From Clostridiaceae bacterium (lineage in GTDB: Bacteria > Bacillota > Clostridia > DSM-8532), in NCBI GenBank assembly GCA_012840245.1, contig DULR01000025.1:1-64000 (forward strand): a stretch of DNA of 64,000 bases, in the 5' to 3' direction. Below the pieces are notes generated by a model. That model worked only from the letters and a program-made list of their open reading frames with translations. It was not told the DNA's origin and did no database searches. Position numbers and translations under genes: made by a program. Positions 9,160-16,964 of this stretch are shown here, one piece after another. Each line of letters opens with the position of its first letter. Position 1 is the first letter of the stretch.

Positions 9160-10599
9160 CTAATTATGTCTTGCCTCTGCAATAGAACAGATTTCCTTAA
9201 AAAAACGTTCAGTGTTTTTACGTTCTTCTTCGGTAAAATAATAAGGATTCTTCGGAAGTGAATAGGAGACAAGATGCTTTATATTTTTATTGAGCATCTG
9301 TTTGTCAAAATCGTCAGATGTATCTGCTACAAAGATCCATTCATCTTTTGTCTGTGATTTGATGCCCCCGTCATATTCAAGGAATATGGAATACTTCCAT
9401 GGAACCCTGGGACAAAGGACAAGCTTTATATCAGTACGGTTAAGTTCCCTTAACTTATGTTCATTATTTAGATGCCCGAGATCCAGGATGACGATATCAA
9501 CACCCTTCCTGGAAATCTCGCTGCAATCTGACATACCGGGATAGAACACTATTTCCCCTGCTTCAAAGCTGTTTTCTCTTCTGATTTTAAGCTCGCCCAG
9601 ATCATCAAGGATTTCTTCCAGCCTGCTGAAATCACCGCTGTTGTTAAGTTCTATCAATACGGTTTTTTTGCCTGCTTTGGCCAAATACCTGCCTAAAGCC
9701 AGACATAATGTCGTTGCACCACTTCCGGGCAAATACGAGGTTATACCAATGACGCCCCTGAACATTGAAGCTTGAGTTTTTATGTTTCTCTTAAAAATCA
9801 ATCTCTTTGACCCAGCAATATTATTCAGGGCCTTCAATGCAGTCTGAGCATCCTGGAATCTCTTTGCCGGTTCGGGCTCTGTAAGGCCAAGTATGAATTT
9901 TGAAAATCCTTTTGAAATACCTGAATTTTTTAATAATACTCTGATACTTCCCTCACCTGTTTTCAGAGGATGTATCCCTGTAGCCAAATGCACAAGAGTC
10001 ATGCCTAGGCTAAAAAGGTCCGTCCTCTGGTCGCTTCGGCCGTTTCCGTATTGCTCAGGAGCTGCATATCCCTGAGTGCCTATATAAATGGTGTCTTCAC
10101 TTTTTCCTTCTCTGTGCAGTCTGGCCGTACCAAAATCTACGAGTCTCAATCTGCCCGTATCATCCACGATCAGATTGGATGGTTTTAAATCTCTGTAAAT
10201 TACCGGCGGATTTCTGCCGTGCAGGTAGTCCAATGCGTCAAGCAGTTCAAAAGTCCATTTTATCAGCACTTTTTCGGTTATCTTACCTTCTTTTTGCAGT
10301 ACATCTACAAGGTTTGATCCGGGGATATAATCCATTACGATAAAGTAATTATCATTGTCCCCAAAAAGGTCTGCTATCCTTGGAAGCATTGGGTGACTAA
10401 GACTTTTAAGTATATCGACCTCTTCCAACTGGTATGAAATCCATGGGCTGTCTTTGGACAGCACTTTAAGGGCCCAATAATTATTAAGTACTATATTTTC
10501 GACAAGAAATACCCGTGCTGTGCCACCCTGTCCCAAGCTTCCGATAATTTTATATTTATTATCTAGTATTTCCCCTATATTCATAATCAATCTTCTCAT
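9160..10599 (-). CDS. Ser/Thr protein kinase fused to a ParA/MinD-like P-loop-derived domain
   Basis: Kinase motifs GQGGTARV, ALKVL, YRDLKPSN, DFGTA, APEQ; C-terminal GVIGITSYLPGSGATTLCLALGRYLAKAGKKTVLIELN. Probable start is the internal Met at 10584 (MNIGEILDNKYK). Confidence 0.9.
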   Translation of the reverse strand: MRRLIMNIGEILDNKYKIIGSLGQGGTARVFLVENIVLNNYWALKVLSKDSPWISYQLEEVDILKSLSHPMLPRIADLFGDNDNYFIVMDYIPGSNLVDVLQKEGKITEKVLIKWTFELLDALDYLHGRNPPVIYRDLKPSNLIVDDTGRLRLVDFGTARLHREGKSEDTIYIGTQGYAAPEQYGNGRSDQRTDLFSLGMTLVHLATGIHPLKTGEGSIRVLLKNSGISKGFSKFILGLTEPEPAKRFQDAQTALKALNNIAGSKRLIFKRNIKTQASMFRGVIGITSYLPGSGATTLCLALGRYLAKAGKKTVLIELNNSGDFSRLEEILDDLGELKIRRENSFEAGEIVFYPGMSDCSEISRKGVDIVILDLGHLNNEHKLRELNRTDIKLVLCPRVPWKYSIFLEYDGGIKSQTKDEWIFVADTSDDFDKQMLNKNIKHLVSYSLPKNPYYFTEEERKNTERFFKEICSIAEARHN

Positions 10600-10620
10600 A
10601 GCACAAATTAACTGTTATAT

Positions 10621-10649
10621 ATTGTAACAACAAACAATTTCATAATCAA
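10621..10649 (-). promoter_or_regulatory. Candidate sigma-A promoter for kinase/Tad-like operon
   Basis: Minus strand TTGATT-17 nt-TACAAT (-35 at 10644-10649, -10 at 10621-10626), just upstream of the kinase start. Confidence 0.55.
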
Positions 10650-10693
10650 TAGGATAAATTTAAATTTTGTAATTTTTTGTTGAATAAGGGGAT

Positions 10694-13600
10694 TTAATGT
10701 GTTCCGGTACCAATATAATCGTCAGAGGCACTCTTGTCAGCATAATATACGATTACATCGCCGGTCACAAGCTGCCAGCCTCCCTGGCTCAGGTCATAGC
10801 CTTCCAATGCCCAGCCATCTCCTGTTTTTCCTGTATAACCAAGGCTGGGGTTGTCGAAATCGTCATCATTGATCACAGTGATATCCTTGAAATTGACAAT
10901 CACATACCCGTCTTTCAGAAAAACAGGGGAGTTTCGTGTCAGATTCCTTTCCTTTGATAAATCTGTTCCTTTTGGGACAACCAGCAGATCGGCCGGCAGA
11001 TGATATTCCCCGTACCATTTCTGTACGGATGCAAATGCTTTATACCTGTTTACATTCCCGGGCACACCTTGCACAGGCCCTATAAAGCTACGTATGGGCT
11101 CACTCAGAAGAAGCTTTGTATATTTGGATATAACCACTCCGTTCTGAGACACCTTAGGGAAAGCTTCCTTCCATTTCTCAAGTGTATAGGTTCCTACGCC
11201 GCCCCTTAAGCGGTAAATGGCCTCAGCTGTATTTATAAACTCGGAAAGATCTATCCCTCTGTATTTGAAATCCAGTCTGATCTTCTGTGTTTCGGTATCC
11301 TCAAAGCTCCCTATTTTGATCAGCGGGTTTTTTGGTGTGGAATAATACAGATCTACTTCCTGCCTGTTCTTCCCCTCTCTGTCCACAAAAGCAAACGTAG
11401 GCCTTATCTGGACAAAGTCCAAATTATCATAATAATTGCCTACCGTCTTGATTTCAAACTTAACAGTATATCCGAGTTTTACTGCTTTTTGCTGATAACC
11501 TTTCATATCGTTTTTTCCTGGCATTACCGGCATTATATACTTTCTTGCGCTGTCCGGCTCACCGTTTATGTTCCGTGGCCCCGTATAAAAGACCTTTCCG
11601 GTGCGTTCATGGCTGTTTGAGCTCTTCCTGAAGAAAGGCTCCCATGATATATCTTCTATATCTGTTATGGCAAAATCGTATATCCTCCCCGATACTTCCA
11701 CGGCACCCCTGGCGATGGCTGCTGTATTTGAAGGATTTAAGTTAGCCCTGTTCTCGCTTTTCTTTGAGGTATCGTTCCTGGCTATGCTCCTTGCCTCAAT
11801 ATTGTACAGGCCTTCATCGACCCACACCGGTGTATAAAAGATGATCCGGGTTGTCGTATTGGATATTCCAAGGCTGCTAAGAGAATACCATGTGTTGGCT
11901 TTTAAGTATGTACCTGTCATATCGGTCCCGAGGTATGCGTCGAAAGACAGACGTATCTCTCTGTCTTTTATATACTTTGTAAAGTCCCTGTTCCCATAGC
12001 CTTTGATATTTCTGTGAGATCCGCTGTTTATGATATCCACCGTGAAAGTACGGTCTAGTATCAATGCGCTGGCGGTATTTGAAGGATTTATCTTCTGATT
12101 GTGGATATCATCGCTTGAAATGCTTATGTTGACACAAACAGGAGTATGTACAGCAATTGGGTTTATATTACCAATCTCGAAAGTCAGGATCTCCGGATTT
12201 TCGGGATTATATGAATAAACCTTCTTATAGGTTATTTCTCCGCTGCTATCATAAGTTCTGTTTTTTGTTTGATCCGGGATGATTATGTTTGAGGTGTAAA
12301 GAACATCCCGGCTTGTTTTGGGAGGAGTCCGATCAGAAGCAAGTCCACTGTAAGGGTCGAGAATAACCTTACCATTTATGATGAGTTTGTCATTTATTAC
12401 GGATGGTGAATCAACGACGGCTTCTGCGGCAGCTTTTACTTCTTCCTCGGTGACAGCGTCAGAGTTTATGGTTTTATCAGAGCATCTCTGCACATGGTAG
12501 GAATATCTGTCATTAGGATCATGGGTGACCTCAAATGACGGAGTCGTATATCCGCCTTTTGGAGTAAGGATCACCTTTTTCCCGGGCAGGGCTTCATTTT
12601 CGACAGTTGCGCTTTCTATTTCATAGAGTTCAAAGGATGTGATCTCAATATATGAGTACGGACGGGAAACATATATCTCAGATGTTTTTGGATTCCCTTC
12701 CTCGTCCTTGTGATTCACGGTAACCTTGGTGGTTGCATATCCACTTACCGTATTGGTTTTAAGACTGTACAGGAAGCTTTCTGAGATGATCTGCGCATAA
12801 ACGGCCTCTCCGGCAGGGATGCCTTTTGTTACGTCAAAAGCCTCACTATCCCTCGGATCGGCCTGGATAAAGGCATTTTCGTTTATAACAGAATGGCCGA
12901 CAGATCCTTCCTGTTCTGATTCTATAACCGGCTCTATAACGGGCTCAGGTTCCGGCTCTTCCTTGACATATGGAGTTACCACCCCAACGCCCATGGAGTT
13001 GTATATGATCCCACCTTCGGGATTAAGCTGTTCTTTTATTGCTGCTCTCTGAGCCCGTCTCACAGTTATGTCAGGTGAATCGTAAATCACTTTATATGTA
13101 TCTGCTTTTGCAATATTGCTCTGAAACAGAGGATATTTGGTGTCTGAATAGGCTTTGGCGTAATCTCTGGAGTTTTTGCCGTACATGGATATGGCAGCTT
13201 CATTTTCGATCAAAAACTGAGAGTTGGAGGTAAAGACAAAAACAGGTGTGATCCAGTCTATGAGATCTTTTCCGTCCGATGTCACTACTTCGTTTCTGTG
13301 AAAAGCCTCCTCCCAGCGGATAAGATCTCTCAGAGTCATAGCCATACAGACACCATCCACGATGGGATATATTACAGGTTCGAAGAAGACTTTATATATA
13401 CCAGGTTCTGACCTGAATTCACGTTCTGAAAAGATACCATTCTTGAAATCATCAACTGTTATTTCCGCTCCGCAAAGTCTGGCTATATCGGGAATGTTCC
13501 GATATCCCTTTTCATTGGTCACAGGATCGATCGGGCCTTCAAACCAGTTATCCCACTGGGCTTTTGTACCTGTCCAGACATCGGGCATAGCATTAACTAT

Positions 13601-14014
13601 CCTCTGGATCTCAGGGCTGTCACCGTAGCCTGCCCATTGATAATCTGTATCTATTGATTCAATAGGGCTAAATTTACTTCCAAAGATATTATTGCCTTTA
13701 TTCATATACCAAAAAACAGAATGGACAGTATATCTTTCAACTTTATACCAAGGCCCTGTTTTTGAAATGTCAGTAGTATTACCAACTTGAATGACACCTT
13801 CCCCGGAGGCGAATGAGTCTTCATCAGGAGCCCAGTAAAAAGAAATCCTCATTCCGGAATAATTGATATTGTATTTCCACTTATCATCACCTTTCCCCGA
13901 ATATCCATATGAAGGAAGACTATCATTGTTACCAGCAAAAGAACTTTGTGGAAGAAGTAAAATAAGTAAGAAAAATACTATAATTACAATAAAAATTTTT
14001 CTATCTTTACACAT
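10694..14014 (-). CDS. Large secreted protein (1106 aa), possibly DUF5704-like
   Basis: Signal peptide-like N-terminus (KIFIVIIVFFLLILLLPQSSFAG), long beta-rich sequence with related NPSNTA-containing segments. Confidence 0.75.
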   Translation of the reverse strand: MCKDRKIFIVIIVFFLLILLLPQSSFAGNNDSLPSYGYSGKGDDKWKYNINYSGMRISFYWAPDEDSFASGEGVIQVGNTTDISKTGPWYKVERYTVHSVFWYMNKGNNIFGSKFSPIESIDTDYQWAGYGDSPEIQRIVNAMPDVWTGTKAQWDNWFEGPIDPVTNEKGYRNIPDIARLCGAEITVDDFKNGIFSEREFRSEPGIYKVFFEPVIYPIVDGVCMAMTLRDLIRWEEAFHRNEVVTSDGKDLIDWITPVFVFTSNSQFLIENEAAISMYGKNSRDYAKAYSDTKYPLFQSNIAKADTYKVIYDSPDITVRRAQRAAIKEQLNPEGGIIYNSMGVGVVTPYVKEEPEPEPVIEPVIESEQEGSVGHSVINENAFIQADPRDSEAFDVTKGIPAGEAVYAQIISESFLYSLKTNTVSGYATTKVTVNHKDEEGNPKTSEIYVSRPYSYIEITSFELYEIESATVENEALPGKKVILTPKGGYTTPSFEVTHDPNDRYSYHVQRCSDKTINSDAVTEEEVKAAAEAVVDSPSVINDKLIINGKVILDPYSGLASDRTPPKTSRDVLYTSNIIIPDQTKNRTYDSSGEITYKKVYSYNPENPEILTFEIGNINPIAVHTPVCVNISISSDDIHNQKINPSNTASALILDRTFTVDIINSGSHRNIKGYGNRDFTKYIKDREIRLSFDAYLGTDMTGTYLKANTWYSLSSLGISNTTTRIIFYTPVWVDEGLYNIEARSIARNDTSKKSENRANLNPSNTAAIARGAVEVSGRIYDFAITDIEDISWEPFFRKSSNSHERTGKVFYTGPRNINGEPDSARKYIMPVMPGKNDMKGYQQKAVKLGYTVKFEIKTVGNYYDNLDFVQIRPTFAFVDREGKNRQEVDLYYSTPKNPLIKIGSFEDTETQKIRLDFKYRGIDLSEFINTAEAIYRLRGGVGTYTLEKWKEAFPKVSQNGVVISKYTKLLLSEPIRSFIGPVQGVPGNVNRYKAFASVQKWYGEYHLPADLLVVPKGTDLSKERNLTRNSPVFLKDGYVIVNFKDITVINDDDFDNPSLGYTGKTGDGWALEGYDLSQGGWQLVTGDVIVYYADKSASDDYIGTGTH

Positions 14015-14026
14015 AAAGAATCATCC

Positions 14027-15184
14027 TTATCTAATCGGTCCTGTCCAAACCCATTGTCCTCTAGAATACCTAAGCCAAGGTCCATAAGTAGTCCCTTCCT
14101 CAGGATGACCAAGCTCTCTTAATGCATCATTCCGCATCCTTTCAGCTATTGCATGCCACTCTCTTATATAATGCCCTTCCCCTGTCTTCTCGCATACAAG
14201 ATAAGGCTGTCCCATAAAGGGCTCTTCCGTACCTAAATCACCTGCCTTAATTGGAGTTCCTCCACGGTCTATCCTTCCAAGCTCTGTCGCACAACCCTGC
14301 CCTTCACCCAATACTCCTGAGGGGCCGATTTTTAGTACCACACTGGTCCCGTCAGGCTTGATAAAGGTATCTCCCTCTATGGCCATAGGCCTGTAAGGGT
14401 CGTCATATCTCAGCACCATAGGCTCCCTTTGGGCTTCATTCTTTGGTATGGTGACCTTTGCTCTTTCTCTCTTATCCAGAAACCTTATGATAAATGCTGC
14501 CGCCTGAGCTCTTGTTGCCACATCATCGGCTCCAAAACGCCCGTCAGTATAGCCCGATATTATCCCTGAACCATATACGATCAAAACATCTGCCTTCTGG
14601 CTTTCAGAGATTTTATCAAAGTCTTTGATGGACGCTGAAAGCGGCCTGCATTCGGCTTCAGTTAAGGGATCTTTTTCAAACTTTTTATAAGCCTTGACTA
14701 TTATTCTTGCCATTTCACCTCTGGTTATGGGATCTGACAAGTTTGACAGGACGTATTCACCAGGCTCAAGTATCCCTATTTCCTCAGCTTTTTTAACATC
14801 CAGGGCAGCCCAATGGCTGAATGAAGGAGTTAATCCCTTAAGGCCTTCGGTTCCGTACATGGCGCGGATAAACAACTTTATGAACATTGCCCTGGTAACG
14901 GTATCAAATGGGTCCAGAGTGTTATTCAAAGAACCGTCCAGAGCGCTCAAGCCCACCAGCTTTACCATAACACTCATATACCAGTCGCCTTTTTTTACAT
15001 CGGTATATTTTTTAAGAACAGCATTTTCAAGGCTGCCAAACATTGCGTCATCAATATCTTCTATCGATCTGATGTTTTTCCGTAAGTTTTCGATTTCATC
15101 ATTGGCAGCAGCCATGGTCGCTGAAAACAGAGGAACCGAGAGGATTATAAATATCAAAAGAAAGGAAATAACACTCTTTTTCAT
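14027..15184 (-). CDS. S-layer homology (SLH) domain protein
   Basis: 385 aa with signal peptide and SLH-type repeats (DTVTRAMFIKLFIRAMYG; DPITRGEMARIIVKAYK; GIISGYTDGRFGADDVATRAQAAAFIIRFLD). Confidence 0.85.
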   Translation of the reverse strand: MKKSVISFLLIFIILSVPLFSATMAAANDEIENLRKNIRSIEDIDDAMFGSLENAVLKKYTDVKKGDWYMSVMVKLVGLSALDGSLNNTLDPFDTVTRAMFIKLFIRAMYGTEGLKGLTPSFSHWAALDVKKAEEIGILEPGEYVLSNLSDPITRGEMARIIVKAYKKFEKDPLTEAECRPLSASIKDFDKISESQKADVLIVYGSGIISGYTDGRFGADDVATRAQAAAFIIRFLDKRERAKVTIPKNEAQREPMVLRYDDPYRPMAIEGDTFIKPDGTSVVLKIGPSGVLGEGQGCATELGRIDRGGTPIKAGDLGTEEPFMGQPYLVCEKTGEGHYIREWHAIAERMRNDALRELGHPEEGTTYGPWLRYSRGQWVWTGPIR

Positions 15185-15215
15185 AAGCCTATACTCCTGA
15201 CAATATTATTTGAAA

Positions 15216-15270
15216 GTAATAAGATTCTGAAATGAGTATCTTTATGTGTTTTATGTCAGAATCTTATTAC
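15216..15270. promoter_or_regulatory. Perfect 15-bp inverted repeat upstream of the SLH gene
   Basis: GTAATAAGATTCTGA (15216-15230) - 25 nt - TCAGAATCTTATTAC (15256-15270); right arm overlaps a possible minus-strand -10 TAAGAT (-35 TTGATA at 15283-15288). Confidence 0.7.
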
Positions 15271-15332
15271 ATTGGCATTAATTATCAAGAGTATAGCATT
15301 TTATGATATATTGTGTCAATATTAACCAGTTG

Positions 15333-15364
15333 ATAAATAAAATAAGCGGGCTTTTATAACCCGC
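15333..15364 (-). terminator. Candidate Rho-independent terminator after hisE
   Basis: Minus strand GCGGG-TTATAAAAG-CCCGC followed by TTATTTTATTT. Confidence 0.6.
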
Positions 15365-15401
15365 AAACAGATTCTTGTAAGCTCTTCGATGGCAGAAGGA
15401 T

Positions 15402-15435
15402 AAGATTCTTCGTCGCTTCGCTCCTCAGAATGACA
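15402..15435. repeat. Dispersed repeat, family E (AAGATTCTTCGTCGCTTCGCTCCTCAGAATGACA)
   Basis: Shares sequence with copies at 31277-31330 and 33922-34016. Confidence 0.75.
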
Positions 15436-15461
15436 TCCTGTCGTTTCGTGCAGAATTAAAA

Positions 15462-15490
15462 TGAGTTAAAGTCTCCGTCCCCAAAACTCA
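15462..15490. repeat. CCGTCCCC-core palindrome copy
   Basis: TGAGTTaaagtctccgtccccaaAACTCA. Confidence 0.8.
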
Positions 15491-15500
15491 CTCAACCTAA

Positions 15501-15533
15501 AATGAGTGAAATCCTCCGTCCCCGAAACTCATT
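15501..15533. repeat. CCGTCCCC-core palindrome copy overlapping hisE stop
   Basis: AATGAGTgaaatcctccgtccccgaaACTCATT; arms perfectly complementary. Confidence 0.8.
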
Positions 15534-15837
15534 TGTGGCGGTTTTCGAGCTCCTTGCATATGTCTTCCCAGGTAAGGCCCTGGTTGACAAGGAGAACAGT
15601 AAGGTGGTAGATAAGGTCGGCCACCTCATATCTGATTTCGTCGGGATTGTTGTTTTTCGCGGCGATAATGACTTCGGATGCTTCTTCCCCGACCTTTTTG
15701 CATATCTTGTCTATGCCCTTGTCAAAAAGATAGTTGGTATAGGAACCTTCCTTGGGGTTGTTTTTTCTGTCAACCGCTACATTATAGATTTTTTCGATGA
15801 TCTCAAAATTCACGCTCATTTTTATCCTTCCCATCAA
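15529..15837 (-). CDS. hisE: Phosphoribosyl-ATP pyrophosphatase
   Basis: 102 aa, [37 protein letters not shown] is characteristic of HisE; follows hisI. Confidence 0.93.
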   Translation of the reverse strand: MMGRIKMSVNFEIIEKIYNVAVDRKNNPKEGSYTNYLFDKGIDKICKKVGEEASEVIIAAKNNNPDEIRYEVADLIYHLTVLLVNQGLTWEDICKELENRHK

Positions 15838-16163
15838 TCAAGTTTCCTGTAAAAGCAGGTGCGGTTTCCCGTATGACATGCCGCCCCCTGCTGTATGACA
15901 CGAGCCAGCAATGTGTCCCCGTCACAGTCTATGGCTATTGTAACCAGCTTTTGAAAATGCCCTGAAGTTTCTCCTTTTATCCAGAGACTTTGGCGGCTCC
16001 TGCTGAAATAGGTCATCCTTCCGGTCTCAAGCGTTTTTTTCAGCGCTTCTTCGTTCATCCAGGCCATCATTAGCACATCACCGGTTTCATCATCCTGTGT
16101 TATGACCGGAACCAAGCCTTTTTCATTATACGCCACCTGATCCATGAATGATTTGATATCCAT
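15834..16163 (-). CDS. hisI: Phosphoribosyl-AMP cyclohydrolase
   Basis: [42 protein letters not shown]...[27 protein letters not shown]; start taken at MDIKSFM. Confidence 0.94.
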   Translation of the reverse strand: MDIKSFMDQVAYNEKGLVPVITQDDETGDVLMMAWMNEEALKKTLETGRMTYFSRSRQSLWIKGETSGHFQKLVTIAIDCDGDTLLARVIQQGAACHTGNRTCFYRKLD

Positions 16164-16358
16164 CTGATTTCTCCTGCTTTGGTGTACTTTTTTTACCATT
16201 ATACCAGATGAATGCCTCTGTTTTAACAGCCGATAATTTTAATTTCGGTTTTTGGTATGGAATATGGGCTGTTTGGCCTTGTCCCATATTGGTATATAAG
16301 TTATATTGGTACTGATGCCGTTTTATTATATACTACGAGTTATTTTTCCGGAGGTAAA

Positions 16359-16964
16359 ATGCGCGTACTTCTGCTGTCCGATACTGAAAGCAAATATATC
16401 TGGGACCACTTCGACGCTGAAAGGTTCGAAGATGTGGAGCTTGTCATATCATGCGGGGATCTGAAAAGCGAATATCTCTCATTTGTCGCCACAATGATAA
16501 AAGCACCTGTTTTTTATGTCCACGGAAACCATGATACAAACTATGAAAAAGATCCTCCGGGAGGGTGTGACAGCATTGAAGACAAGCTGGTCGTATATAA
16601 AGGTCTTCGCATATTGGGGCTTGGCGGCAGCAGAAAATACAGCAACCATCCGTTGTATTCTTTTCCTCCCTATCAGTATACCGAGAAGGAGATGGAAAAA
16701 AGGATCAGAAAGCTCCGGTTCAAGCTGTATCGAAATAAAGGCTTCGATATCCTGGTCACCCATGCGCCTCCTTTTGGGATAGGAGACGGCAATGACCTGT
16801 GCCATACCGGATTTAAAGCATTTTTGCCCCTTCTGGACAAGTATAAGCCGAAGTATATGTTCCATGGCCATATGCATCTTAATTACGGGCGGGCAAAGAG
16901 AGTGTCCCAATACAATGGCACCACCATTGTTGACGCATACGGGTATCATATCATAGATATATAG
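16359..16964 (+). CDS. Metallophosphoesterase
   Basis: Motifs LLLSDTE, SCGDLKSEY, VHGNHD, THAPP, HGHMH; GGAGGT Shine-Dalgarno just upstream of ATG at 16359. Confidence 0.9.
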   Translation: MRVLLLSDTESKYIWDHFDAERFEDVELVISCGDLKSEYLSFVATMIKAPVFYVHGNHDTNYEKDPPGGCDSIEDKLVVYKGLRILGLGGSRKYSNHPLYSFPPYQYTEKEMEKRIRKLRFKLYRNKGFDILVTHAPPFGIGDGNDLCHTGFKAFLPLLDKYKPKYMFHGHMHLNYGRAKRVSQYNGTTIVDAYGYHIIDI

